Shown piece by piece: positions 1 to 6,499 of a stretch of DNA of 7,989 nucleotides. The translations under genes were made by a program, and so were the position numbers. The notes under the pieces are model-generated. The model saw nothing but the letters and a program-made list of their open reading frames with translations, did not search any database and was not told where the DNA came from. Where the stretch lies: NCBI GenBank assembly GCA_028717865.1, contig JAQUMZ010000107.1:1-7989 (forward strand), read 5' to 3'. This stretch comes from Elusimicrobiota bacterium (GTDB lineage: Bacteria > Elusimicrobiota > Elusimicrobia > UBA1565 > UBA9628). Position 1 is the first letter of the stretch, and the number at the start of each line of letters is the position of its first letter.

Positions 1-1
1 G

Positions 2-553
2 TTCGAGAAACTTTACAGCAAGACGACCCGGCAGGTGCACGAGCGGGCCGCGCGCTACACCGCGGCGCTCGACGCGGGCGCGCCGGACGCGCAGAGGCTG
101 GGCAAGGAATTCCAGCAGCTCTACCGCCCCTACCAGCGCCTGTCCATGCCGGCCAAGGAGCTTTTCGCGGATTGCGTGGGCGCCGCGCTGGGCCGCACGT
201 CCCGGATACTGTCCTTTCGCGACCTGGCCGTGATGTACTGGGACCCGTTCCTCTACCGCAGCCGCGAGGCCGTCTTCGACGAGTACCTAAGCCTCAACCC
301 CTCCCGCGCCTACCTCTGGGAGTTCCACCTGCGCGCGGCCATAAACGACGACGAGGCCCTGCGGCCGCTGATCGCCCGGCTCTTGAACATACTCTGCGTC
401 GACATAGTCCTGCGCTGGCAGAAATACGTCTCCGATCCCGACGTGGCCGCGCGCCCCACGGCCTACACCGACAACGTGCGGCTCATCGAGGAGTTCAAGC
501 GTTCGCTGCCGGCCCCGCGGCGCGGGTCAACTCGGCCAAAAACGTCCCCGTAA
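2..553 (+). CDS. 3' part of an unrecognised protein-coding gene (183 residues visible)
   Basis: The reading frame is open from the second base of the window to a TAA at 551-553, so the gene most likely begins upstream of the window. A GTG at 35 could serve as a start, but the frame continues through it (FEKLYSKTTRQ before it), so I treat the gene as 5'-partial. The visible part looks soluble and largely alpha-helical, with many Arg, Leu, Ala and aromatic residues (for example AVMYWDPFLYRSREAVFDEYL). It has no signal peptide, membrane segment or catalytic motif that I can recognise, and it ends in a basic, Pro-rich tail. The codon pattern is GC-rich like the following genes. I do not recognise the family and assign no function. 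Confidence 0.7.
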   Translation, partial: FEKLYSKTTRQVHERAARYTAALDAGAPDAQRLGKEFQQLYRPYQRLSMPAKELFADCVGAALGRTSRILSFRDLAVMYWDPFLYRSREAVFDEYLSLNPSRAYLWEFHLRAAINDDEALRPLIARLLNILCVDIVLRWQKYVSDPDVAARPTAYTDNVRLIEEFKRSLPAPRRGSTRPKTSP

Positions 554-633
554 TCGTCGTGGGCCGGTCCTTGCCACCTTTGTGAATTGCCGAGTATTTT
601 GCCCCCCGACGGCACGAACGTCCCCCGCGGGGG

Positions 634-678
634 GCCGTTCGGATTCGCGATGATGCGCATCGCGAATGGCGGAACGGC
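634..678. repeat. Long imperfect stem-loop in the 554-832 spacer
   Basis: ATTCGCGAT at 643-651 is perfectly complementary to ATCGCGAAT at 659-667 around a 7-base loop. GCCGTTC at 634-640 and GAACGGC at 672-678 extend the stem after a small internal loop. GCGGGG (627-632) and CCCCGC (684-689) could extend it further. An alternative fold pairs 606-613 with 634-642 around a C-run/G-run. There is no T-tract, so it is not an ordinary intrinsic terminator. It could be a structured 3' UTR of the upstream gene, a REP-like element, or high-GC chance. Confidence 0.5.
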
Positions 679-703
679 AAGCGCCCCGCATTCCGTAATC
701 CGA

Positions 704-759
704 GCGCGGCGCGCCGTCCAGCGCCGCGCCACCGGCGCCCCATACGAGGGGGCGCCGGT
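704..759. repeat. Two back-to-back perfect GC-rich stem-loops
   Basis: Two further hairpins follow the one at 634-678. GCGCGGCGC at 704-712 pairs with GCGCCGCGC at 721-729 (9 bp, 8-base loop). ACCGGCGCCCC at 731-741 pairs with GGGGCGCCGGT at 749-759 (11 bp, 7-base loop ATACGAG). They are one base apart, lie downstream of one gene and about 75 bases before the next start, and have no T-run. The 554-832 spacer otherwise shows no credible gene. ORFs reading through it are high-GC shadows. Confidence 0.5.
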
Positions 760-820
760 TCCGTCGGGGTGGCCGCCTGCGAGTTGAAGCGCGGCGTTAA
801 AAGCCGGGGCCGGATTTTGG

Positions 821-826
821 TATTCT
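821..826 (+). promoter_or_regulatory. Candidate -10 box (TATTCT) for the secreted protein gene
   Basis: TATTCT lies 6 bases before the ATG at 833 in a T-rich patch inside otherwise very GC-rich DNA. I see no consensus -35 at the proper distance. Its position would place the transcript start at or very near the ATG, as at 3518, 5742 and 6705. It is weak when taken alone and is supported mainly by that recurring arrangement. Confidence 0.35.
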
Positions 827-832
827 TTTCCC

Positions 833-1717
833 ATGCGCTGGCTGTTGGCGTTTTTCTTGTCCGCCGCCGCGCTCGCGCCCGGTCGCGCGCAGGAGTACGG
901 GGCCAAGGGCATCTATCCGGTCTACGAGACGGGCGGACAATGGGTCGTCTTCGACAAGAAGCCCGGCAAGCGCGGGAAAGCCGGACCGCTGGCCCCGGGC
1001 GCGCGCTTGCTCGTGGTGGGCTCCTCGGGCGCCGAGCTCTTCGCCGTGGCCCGCGCCTCGGCGACCTACGGTGGTGCCTGCCGCGGCAACAAACCCGTGA
1101 AGCTGCGCGCCGCCCTGCTGCGAGGCCCGCGCTCCGCGGTGGGCAAGCCGATCATCGGCATAAAGGTCCCGCCGGGCTTCAGCCTCCAGGGCTCGCGGGC
1201 CAAATACCTGGCGCTCGGCAACGAAATCGACGAGGCCGCTTACGGCCGCCTGGGCGAGGCGGCGCGCGCCGCCGTCGTCTCCGAGATAAAATCCGGAGAG
1301 TTCCTCTTTTCCCTCGACGACGACCCGGGGCCGATTTTCCGGGAGGACCCCCGGCCCGAACGGATCCAGCTCAAGTTCGATTTCGGCGCGCGCGTGGCCG
1401 TGGCCGGGCTCAAGGCGCCTTTCGTGCTCGTAGACGGGGCGCAGGTTTTCGCGACCTTCCGTCGCTGCCTGCGCCTGGCCGACGGCGGGCGGCTCGTCGG
1501 CGGCTGCGCGCAAATGCCGCACGCCCTGATGGCCGAGACCGCCTTGCTGCGCTTCGTGGTCTACGACCCCGGCGGCCGAGGCAATCCCATCCTGCTGGCC
1601 TATACCCCCGAACCCCCGCTTTGGGGCGACGAGCGCTGGGGCTTCAGCCTGCGCGCCGCCGGCCCCAAGCTGTTCCTTTCGGACGCGCTGGATCCGCGCT
1701 GCCGCGAAAGCTTCTAA
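833..1717 (+). CDS. Secreted protein of unknown function with four cysteines (294 aa)
   Basis: The ATG at 833 begins a classical Sec signal peptide: MRW, then the hydrophobic run LLAFFLSAAALAP, then GRA with a likely signal-peptidase I cut after Ala19, leaving a mature protein that starts QEYGAKG. The mature part has no membrane helix and looks beta-rich (for example QWVVFDKK, ARLLVVGSSG, GARVAVAGLKAPFVLVDGAQVFATF). Four cysteines outside the signal (in GGACRGN, RRCLRL, GGCAQM and DPRCRESF) could form two disulfides, which fits a periplasmic or extracellular location. No Shine-Dalgarno is evident; a -10-like TATTCT sits 6 bases before the ATG. The gene ends at a TAA followed by a candidate terminator and faces the convergent PilZ gene. 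I do not recognise the family. Confidence 0.8.
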   Translation: MRWLLAFFLSAAALAPGRAQEYGAKGIYPVYETGGQWVVFDKKPGKRGKAGPLAPGARLLVVGSSGAELFAVARASATYGGACRGNKPVKLRAALLRGPRSAVGKPIIGIKVPPGFSLQGSRAKYLALGNEIDEAAYGRLGEAARAAVVSEIKSGEFLFSLDDDPGPIFREDPRPERIQLKFDFGARVAVAGLKAPFVLVDGAQVFATFRRCLRLADGGRLVGGCAQMPHALMAETALLRFVVYDPGGRGNPILLAYTPEPPLWGDERWGFSLRAAGPKLFLSDALDPRCRESF

Positions 1718-1723
1718 GGACCG

Positions 1724-1745
1724 CCGCGAAGCACCCGCGGTTTTT
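1724..1745 (+). terminator. Candidate intrinsic terminator between convergent genes
   Basis: CCGCG (1724-1728) pairs with CGCGG (1736-1740) around a 7-base loop and is followed at once by five T's (1741-1745). The stem is short but GC-only. It lies 7 bases after the TAA of the secreted protein gene and just before the stop of the convergent PilZ gene. It would act on plus-strand transcripts only, because no T-run follows it on the minus strand. Confidence 0.5.
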
Positions 1746-1751
1746 CAACTC

Positions 1752-2249
1752 TTAGTCGCGCAGGTGGAGGTAGGCGAAGGCGCCGGCGCAGACGCCCAGC
1801 AGCAGCCAGGGGACGAACGCCAGCCCACGCGAACTGGCGGCGAGGAGCTCCTGCAGCAGCATGCCGGCGACGACCAGGGCCCCGGCTACGAGCGCCCGGT
1901 CCCAGAGCCCGACCCAGTCGAAGCCGGGCCCGTGGATGACCTTGCGTATCTTGCGGCCCTCGCCCCTGGACAGCCGCGAGATCTTGGCGCCCGCCCAGGT
2001 GCCCCACTCCTCGTGGCGCGACCACACCAAGGACGCCGAGCCCGACGCCGTGCCGCCGTCGGGCAGGCGCAGCTCGAAGATCACGTGCCGCAGGCGCGAG
2101 ATGTCGGTCCGGGTCTCGAAGCCGAAGCCCGAGGTGGTCACGTCATGGGCCACGGACTTGTCGTCGATGAGGTTGCGCGAGGCGTCCCAAATCTTGAGGG
2201 GCAGGTCGATGAGGCAGCGCGCCTGTCCGCGCCGTTGCCGGGTCGTCAC
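1752..2249 (-). CDS. PilZ-domain protein with two C-terminal transmembrane helices (165 aa)
   Basis: The N-terminal 105 residues resemble a PilZ domain, the c-di-GMP-binding fold. An RxxxR motif (R7-GQA-R11) precedes the first strand. About 25 residues later comes D36-V-T38-T-S-G41, which matches the family's D/NxS/TxxG signature with Thr in the Ser position. Residues 74-90 (LVWSRHEEWGTWAGAKI) fit the closing barrel strands. The C-terminus has two hydrophobic segments, about 118-137 and 142-163, ending HLRD, so the domain should be tethered to the inner membrane. The start chosen is a GTG whose last two bases lie inside the TGA of the lipoprotein gene (4-base overlap). Longer readings of this frame run inside the lipoprotein gene and are shadows. 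Translational coupling is likely. By family, the role would be c-di-GMP-responsive control of an envelope process. The target is unknown. Confidence 0.8.
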   Translation of the reverse strand: MTTRQRRGQARCLIDLPLKIWDASRNLIDDKSVAHDVTTSGFGFETRTDISRLRHVIFELRLPDGGTASGSASLVWSRHEEWGTWAGAKISRLSRGEGRKIRKVIHGPGFDWVGLWDRALVAGALVVAGMLLQELLAASSRGLAFVPWLLLGVCAGAFAYLHLRD

Positions 2250-3403
2250 TCGAATTCGTCCGCCTCGGGCGCGGGCTTGGGGGGCGGGGTCAGCTCGAGC
2301 CGCCGGCGGAAGTCCAGATACCGGCCGCGCCAGCGGTCGAAGTCGCCGCGCCGGGCCCGGTAATAAATGGCATAATACCCGCCGTAAGCGGGAAAAACGG
2401 ACACCTCGGTCAGGAAGACCTGCTGGACGCTGCCCGTCAGGTAGGGTTCGGGATAGACGTACTTCGTGTAGCGCAAGGCTCGTCCCGTCCAAGTGGATAT
2501 GGACACGTCCGCGAAAGCGTGCTCGTCCTCCGGGCTGCCCAGGGTCTTGAGTTCGCGCAGGAAGCCGTCGAGAGGCTGGAAGTCCGGGCGGTCCGCGCTC
2601 CTGAAGAGCACGACGATGCGCGCCCGGTCCTTGGGGGCCCGCCACTCCAGGCCGTCCTGGACCCGCCGCGGCGGGCCCCAATCCAGGACGTCGAGCCAGC
2701 GGAAGCGCGGCTCGACCTCGTATGGCTTGGGTTTCTTGCGCCAGCCGCCGATCAGGATCGGCTCGATGGGGGGACCGCCCAGGGCCGAGAGCCGCGCCTC
2801 GACGCCGGCCACCCAGAGCGTGCCCGCCAGATGGCGGCGCGCCAGGTCCAGGACCTGCGCTTCGGTGAAGGGGCCGCGATCCACGAACTTGAAATAGGCG
2901 TCCACCTCGGTGGTGAGCGCCCGCCAAGGCGGCAGCAGACGCGCGGCGCTTTTGAGCGCGTTGAGGGCGAAAACATCCCAGCCTTGGAAGCGGCGCTGGA
3001 CCGTGACCTCGCCCAGGAATGCGGCCTCGCCCGGCGCGACCTTCAGCTCGGTCTGCCGGATGGCGTCGCCCCTCAGGCGGAAGGCGTAGCGCAGCCCGTG
3101 GGCCAGGTAGGAGCCGCCGAGCAGGACGTAGCGTCCGGCGGGGACGTTGAAGAAATAGACCAGGCCGTCCTGGGCGTAGGCCGACAAAAGCGGGCGGTCC
3201 TCGTCGATGCCGCCGGCGGCGTCGAGCGGAGCCAGGCGCAGGGACAAGGCGTCATGGTCGGGGAAAGGCCGGACGATCTTCTCGAACCGCATCTGCCCGA
3301 CGACGACGGCCAGGTCGGGCGAGGTCCGATGCTGTGGCCGCGGGACCGAAACGCAGCCCCCCAGCAGCAAAGCCGGCGCCAGACGAAGCAGGCCGCGGAT
3401 CAT
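2246..3403 (-). CDS. Predicted lipoprotein of unknown function (385 aa)
   Basis: The ATG at 3403-3401 opens a lipoprotein signal: MIRGLLRLAPALLLGGC, with Cys17 after LGG as the likely lipidated residue. The residue after the Cys is Val, so there is no Asp retention signal and an outer-membrane location is plausible. Residues about 30-140 look like a beta-sandwich that ends in small charged turns (VPAGRYVLLGGSYL, KVAPGEAAFLGEVTV), which vaguely recalls DUF2846-like lipoprotein domains. Residues about 150-190 are helical. The last 150 residues carry a second mixed alpha/beta part (STWTGRALRYTKYVY, VFPAYGGYYAIYYRARRGDFDRW) of a shape seen in PsbP/DcrB-type proteins. Both resemblances are impressions only. 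The protein ends in a Pro/Glu-rich tail. It is the first gene of an operon with the PilZ gene (4-base overlap), which suggests a shared envelope function. Confidence 0.8.
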   Translation of the reverse strand: MIRGLLRLAPALLLGGCVSVPRPQHRTSPDLAVVVGQMRFEKIVRPFPDHDALSLRLAPLDAAGGIDEDRPLLSAYAQDGLVYFFNVPAGRYVLLGGSYLAHGLRYAFRLRGDAIRQTELKVAPGEAAFLGEVTVQRRFQGWDVFALNALKSAARLLPPWRALTTEVDAYFKFVDRGPFTEAQVLDLARRHLAGTLWVAGVEARLSALGGPPIEPILIGGWRKKPKPYEVEPRFRWLDVLDWGPPRRVQDGLEWRAPKDRARIVVLFRSADRPDFQPLDGFLRELKTLGSPEDEHAFADVSISTWTGRALRYTKYVYPEPYLTGSVQQVFLTEVSVFPAYGGYYAIYYRARRGDFDRWRGRYLDFRRRLELTPPPKPAPEADEFE

Positions 3404-3412
3404 CGAGCCAAC

Positions 3413-3418
3413 ATTATA
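3413..3418 (-). promoter_or_regulatory. -10 box (TATAAT) of the lipoprotein-PilZ operon
   Basis: On the minus strand a perfect TATAAT ends 9 bases before the ATG at 3403. No good TTGACA match lies 16-18 bases upstream. The predicted transcript would have a leader of only a few bases, with no room for a Shine-Dalgarno. It stands in an AT patch of a 127-base divergent spacer (3404-3530). Confidence 0.55.
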
Positions 3419-3517
3419 TTAAAGCGGCAGCAAGCTTTCCTGGACTTTTGCATATCCCCACGCCCCCGGCCCGCGGAATGATCCGAATGCGCGAAAGCGG
3501 GGCGCCGAATTCTTTGT

Positions 3518-3523
3518 TATAAT
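3518..3523 (+). promoter_or_regulatory. -10 box (TATAAT) of the 147-aa gene / nadE pair
   Basis: A perfect TATAAT ends 7 bases before the ATG at 3531 and overlaps another in-frame ATG at 3522. That overlap argues against 3522 as the start. The predicted transcript start falls on or beside 3531, giving a leaderless message. No consensus -35 is visible at 16-18 bases. Confidence 0.55.
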
Positions 3524-3530
3524 GCCGGCC

Positions 3531-3974
3531 ATGAGCGGCCAGGATGGCTACGACTTCGAGAAACTGACCCGCGAAATGGTGGCGGCCAAGGCCGCCAAGT
3601 CCCCCGCGACCGCGGCCGAGATCGCGGTGCGGACCATCATCTCGGGGGTGCCCAGCACGCGCGAACGCCAGGACCCGCGCCTGACCGTCGTCGGCGTCTG
3701 CCGCGGCGCCATGTCCGGCATGCTGCTGCTCGAAGGCGACCTCGTGGCCACGGCGGTGGAGTTGCTGCGGGCCATGGGCCAGCTTTCCCTCACCGCGCAC
3801 CTCGACCCCGCCGATTTGATGACCTGGGCCATGGAGGGCGTGGCCTCGGTGGTGGGGATGGGCGCCCCCATCCTTAAATCCCAGGTCCGGGACGCCATCG
3901 AGTCCAACTTCATGGGCGCCGGCGAGGTCTTCGACGGGCTTTGCGAAAAGGGCGGCGCCGGCCGGGGCGCCTAG
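3531..3974 (+). CDS. Conserved-looking small protein of unknown function upstream of nadE (147 aa)
   Basis: The start at ATG 3531 (MSGQDGYDFEKLTREM) is preferred over ATG 3522 because 3522 sits inside the TATAAT box. The protein begins with a charged helix, then an Ala-rich stretch (AAKAAKSPATAAEIAVRTI). A strand-like segment follows (RLTVVGVCRGAMSGMLLL). The rest is Met- and Ala-rich helices (LVATAVELLRAMGQLSL, LMTWAMEGVASVVGMG). The hydrophobic patches are short and interrupted by charged residues, so I regard it as soluble. No catalytic motif is recognised. It ends at TAG, 6 bases before the nadE ATG, so the two genes are almost certainly co-transcribed. A functional link to NAD synthesis is not shown by the sequence. 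Confidence 0.75.
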   Translation: MSGQDGYDFEKLTREMVAAKAAKSPATAAEIAVRTIISGVPSTRERQDPRLTVVGVCRGAMSGMLLLEGDLVATAVELLRAMGQLSLTAHLDPADLMTWAMEGVASVVGMGAPILKSQVRDAIESNFMGAGEVFDGLCEKGGAGRGA

Positions 3975-3980
3975 GCGCAG

Positions 3981-5609
3981 ATGCGCGTCGCCCTCTGCCA
4001 AATCAACACCACGGTCGCGGATATTCCCGGGAACCTCGCCCGCATCCGCGGCTTCGCCGCGCGCGCCCGCCGCGCCGGAGCGCGCTTGGCGGTTTTTCCC
4101 GAGCAGGCCTTGAGCGGCTATCCCGCCCTCGACCTTTGGGAGCGCGCCGATTTCCTGGCCGCCCAGGCGCGCGCCCTGCGGCGGCTGACGGCCGAAAGCG
4201 GGGAGATGGGCCTCATCGTAGGCTGCGCCCTGCCCCATCCCGGAAGCGTGGGCAAGCCGGTCTCCAACGGGGCGGTCCTGCTGCACCGCGGCCGTCTGGT
4301 CGCGCGCCGCCTCAAGCGCCTGCTGCCCAATTACGACGTATTCGACGAGCGGCGCTACTTCGAGCCCGGCGCCTCCAATCTTCCCTTGCGCTTCGCGGGC
4401 TCGCGCATCGGCCTGTCCATCTGCGAGGACGCCCTGGGCGGGGGCCGGCCCCGGCGCCTCTATCGCGAGGACCCCGTGCGGCGCCAGATCGCTGCGGGCG
4501 TCGACATGCTGATCAACATCTCCGCCTCGCCGTTCCACCGCGGCAAGACCGCCCTGCGCGAGAGCCTGCTGCGCCCCTACGCCGAGCGGGCCCGCGCGCC
4601 CCTGCTCTACTGCAACCAGGCGGGGGGCAACGACGAGCTGATCTTCGACGGCAACAGCCTGGTCGTCGACCGGCGCGGCCGCGTGGTCGCCCGCGGCCGG
4701 GCCTTCGCCGAGGACTTGGTTGTCGTCGACACCGACGACTTGCCCCGGACGCCGGCCGCTTACGCCTTGGGCGACGCCGCCGAGCTCGAGAGCGCCTTGA
4801 CCCTGGGCATCCGCGATTACATGCGAAAGTGCGGATTCGGCAAGGCCTTCGTGGGGCTCTCCGGGGGCATCGATTCGGCGGTCGTCTGCGCCCTGGCCGT
4901 CGGGGCCCTGGGCCCGGAGGCGGTGACCGGCGTGGCCATGCCCTCCCCCTATTCCTCGCCCGGAAGCCTCGCCGACGCGCGCGCGCTGGCGCGCAACCTG
5001 GGCGTGCGCTTCCTGACGCTGCCCATCGCGGACCTCTACCGCCGATATCTGCGCGCCCTGGGCCTGGGCGGGAACGGTCCCGGCCTGGCCGAGCAGAACA
5101 TCCAGGCGCGCATCCGGGGCAACCTGCTCATGGCCCTGGCGAACAAGGCCAACGGCATCGTACTCTCGACCGGGAACAAGTCCGAGCTCTCGGTCGGCTA
5201 TTGCACGCTCTACGGCGACATGTGCGGCGGCCTGTCCGTCATCGCGGACGTCCCCAAGACCTCGGTCTACGAGCTGGCCCGCTGGATGAACCGCGCCCGC
5301 GCGCGCATCCCGGAAAGTTCCATCCGCAAGCCGCCCTCGGCGGAGCTCAAGCCCGGACAGAAGGACCAGGACGACCTGCCCGCCTACGAAACGCTCGACG
5401 CCGTGCTGCAGGGCTACGTCGAGGAGCATCTCAGCGCCGAGGACCTCTTGCGCCGGGGCTTTTCCGCCCGCCTCGTGCGCGACGTGATCGCGCGCATAGA
5501 TCGCGCCGAGTACAAGCGCCGGCAGGCCGCCCCCTGCCTGCGCATTTCTCCCAAGGCCTTCGGCGCGGGCCGGCGCATGCCCATCGCCCGCGGCGGCTTC
5601 TCGGCCTGA
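3981..5609 (+). CDS. nadE: Glutamine-dependent NAD+ synthetase (542 aa)
   Basis: This cytoplasmic enzyme makes NAD+ from deamido-NAD+ with ATP and glutamine, the last step of NAD synthesis. It has two domains. Residues 1 to about 260 are a nitrilase-like glutaminase with its Glu-Lys-Cys triad visible: E41 in FPEQALSGYP, K112 in KRLLPNYDVFDERRYFEPG, and C148 in LSICED. Residues about 275-542 are the synthetase, with the ATP-binding SGGIDS loop at 294-299, then AMPSPYSS, AEQNIQARIRGNLLMALAN, STGNKSELSVGYCTLYGDMCGG and the C-terminal KRRQAAPCLRISPKAFG...RRMPIA. The length matches the bacterial two-domain family. It should use glutamine, with ammonia channelled between the domains. The ATG start gives MRVALCQIN, the usual beginning of the nitrilase domain. 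No frameshift or missing catalytic residue is seen. It is the second gene after the 147-residue protein. Confidence 0.97.
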   Translation: MRVALCQINTTVADIPGNLARIRGFAARARRAGARLAVFPEQALSGYPALDLWERADFLAAQARALRRLTAESGEMGLIVGCALPHPGSVGKPVSNGAVLLHRGRLVARRLKRLLPNYDVFDERRYFEPGASNLPLRFAGSRIGLSICEDALGGGRPRRLYREDPVRRQIAAGVDMLINISASPFHRGKTALRESLLRPYAERARAPLLYCNQAGGNDELIFDGNSLVVDRRGRVVARGRAFAEDLVVVDTDDLPRTPAAYALGDAAELESALTLGIRDYMRKCGFGKAFVGLSGGIDSAVVCALAVGALGPEAVTGVAMPSPYSSPGSLADARALARNLGVRFLTLPIADLYRRYLRALGLGGNGPGLAEQNIQARIRGNLLMALANKANGIVLSTGNKSELSVGYCTLYGDMCGGLSVIADVPKTSVYELARWMNRARARIPESSIRKPPSAELKPGQKDQDDLPAYETLDAVLQGYVEEHLSAEDLLRRGFSARLVRDVIARIDRAEYKRRQAAPCLRISPKAFGAGRRMPIARGGFSA

Positions 5610-5705
5610 CCTTCCCGGCCGGGGGATTATCCCTTTGACAAAACCCAGGTAAATTCATCCAGCCGCCCATAGCTCATTCCGTCCCTGACAACAAGTTATT
5701 AATTC

Positions 5706-5754
5706 CCCCAATGCCCCTTGACACACAAGGGGGATGTAGTGTATTCTATTGGGG
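5706..5754. repeat. Nested inverted repeats around the promoter of the winged-helix gene
   Basis: An outer pair, CCCCAAT (5706-5712) and ATTGGGG (5748-5754), encloses an inner hairpin-type pair, CCCCTTG (5714-5720) and CAAGGGG (5726-5732) with a 5-base centre. The inner pair overlaps the -35 box, and the outer right arm fills the gap between the -10 box and the ATG. This is the layout of an operator, possibly for the gene's own product. The 5610-5705 part of the spacer shows only a loopless CCCGGCCGGG palindrome after nadE and no clear terminator. Confidence 0.5.
5718..5747 (+). promoter_or_regulatory. Sigma70-type promoter of the winged-helix gene
   Basis: A perfect TTGACA (5718-5723), an 18-base spacer and TATTCT (5742-5747) stand 7 bases before the ATG at 5755. 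The predicted start of transcription coincides with the ATG, and no Shine-Dalgarno is present. Unlike the promoters in the GC-rich half, the -35 here is consensus. Confidence 0.7.
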
Positions 5755-6495
5755 ATGAACAATGAAATAGGCGACAGCGGGGTGCCCCCCGAGTACAAGG
5801 TCTTCAAAGCCTTCAATGACTGGTTTGATCAAGGCAAAAAACTCGTGGACCTTTTTCGCCAACACGACTTGACCTTGCCGCCCACGCTTAGACTTCTTAC
5901 TGGCGACAAGAAGCATGAGGCGAATCATAAGAGCCTCGTAGTCCTTCCCCCCGAGAAGCCGGAATCTCCTGGCGGTGTCCAATCGGATTGGAGATGGATT
6001 AAGGCCGCCGACGCTTCGGCACAGACCCTGGTCTTGGCTATCCTTAATGAGGGGAAGCCAGTCCCTCCTGTTGAAATAGCAAAACGCATTGCGGACCTGA
6101 ACCCCGATGTGAGCACTGGCGGCGTATATAACGTTGGCCCGCGGCTGGACGGAAAGAAAATTCATCGGACCAAACAGGGGTGGGTGCTGATTGCGGATAA
6201 ACCAGCCCCGACGTTATATAAGGGATACATTTGGGGTCCTCCCGAAGTCCTTGCCCCGCAAGACTTGGCCACGTTCAGGAGGATGGCCATAGTGCATCTG
6301 CTGGGAGGATGCCCCGACGGCCTAAAGATCGTGGAAATTTACAAGATGCTAAAGAGTGTGGATTGGTTGGGAAAGCCCATGTCAAAGGACCTTATAAAGG
6401 ATGACATGGATGTCCTTGAAAAGAAGGATATTGTCAGGCAAATGGGCGTATCGAAGAAATGGAACCTAGTTCAGGAGGACCAGATATCGCAATGA
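5755..6495 (+). CDS. Putative tandem winged-helix DNA-binding protein (246 aa)
   Basis: The ATG at 5755 is chosen over an in-frame TTG at 5749 because the promoter would start transcription near 5755. Residues 10-50 form an amphipathic helical region (YKVFKAFNDWFDQGKKLVDLF). A Pro-rich linker follows (about 62-76). Residues about 88-146 look like a winged helix-turn-helix: SAQTLVLAILNEGKPVPPVEIAKRI, a recognition-like helix around 121-131, then a wing ending GWVLI. A second such unit spans about 170-239: FRRMAIVHLLGGCPDGLKIVEIYKML, then DDMDVLEKKDIVRQMGVSKKWNLV. This suggests a DNA- or nucleic-acid-binding regulator, inferred from fold shape rather than a known family. Its base composition is much less GC-rich than the genes to its left, a sign of acquisition. 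It lies 4 bases before the structured segment at 6500-6635. Confidence 0.75.
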   Translation: MNNEIGDSGVPPEYKVFKAFNDWFDQGKKLVDLFRQHDLTLPPTLRLLTGDKKHEANHKSLVVLPPEKPESPGGVQSDWRWIKAADASAQTLVLAILNEGKPVPPVEIAKRIADLNPDVSTGGVYNVGPRLDGKKIHRTKQGWVLIADKPAPTLYKGYIWGPPEVLAPQDLATFRRMAIVHLLGGCPDGLKIVEIYKMLKSVDWLGKPMSKDLIKDDMDVLEKKDIVRQMGVSKKWNLVQEDQISQ

Positions 6496-6499
6496 GGTA

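Noticed and set aside
769..1755. 328-residue plus-strand frame overlapping the secreted protein gene
   Set aside because: It is Arg-rich low-complexity sequence. The frame with the signal peptide is preferred.
2250..2927. Upstream extension of the PilZ frame to 391 residues
   Set aside because: The extension runs inside the lipoprotein gene in another frame and has shadow composition. The PilZ homology begins at the GTG overlap.
2519..3481. 320-residue plus-strand frame opposite the lipoprotein gene
   Set aside because: It is antisense to a gene with a clear lipoprotein signal and promoter, and its composition is typical of a complementary-strand shadow.
3414..5429. 671-residue open frame on the minus strand opposite nadE
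   Set aside because: It lies antisense to a clearly identified enzyme, has a low-complexity Gly/Ala/Gln/Arg/His composition and no start context. It is a high-GC shadow.
3941..5638. 565-residue plus-strand frame overlapping nadE in another frame
   Set aside because: It is Arg/Pro/Gly/Ala-rich nonsense, while the other frame encodes NAD synthetase with all its motifs.
5635..5655. TTGACA at 5635 as a second promoter after nadE
   Set aside because: The only -10-like sequence (TAAATT 5650-5655) is 9 bases away, too close for a functional pair.
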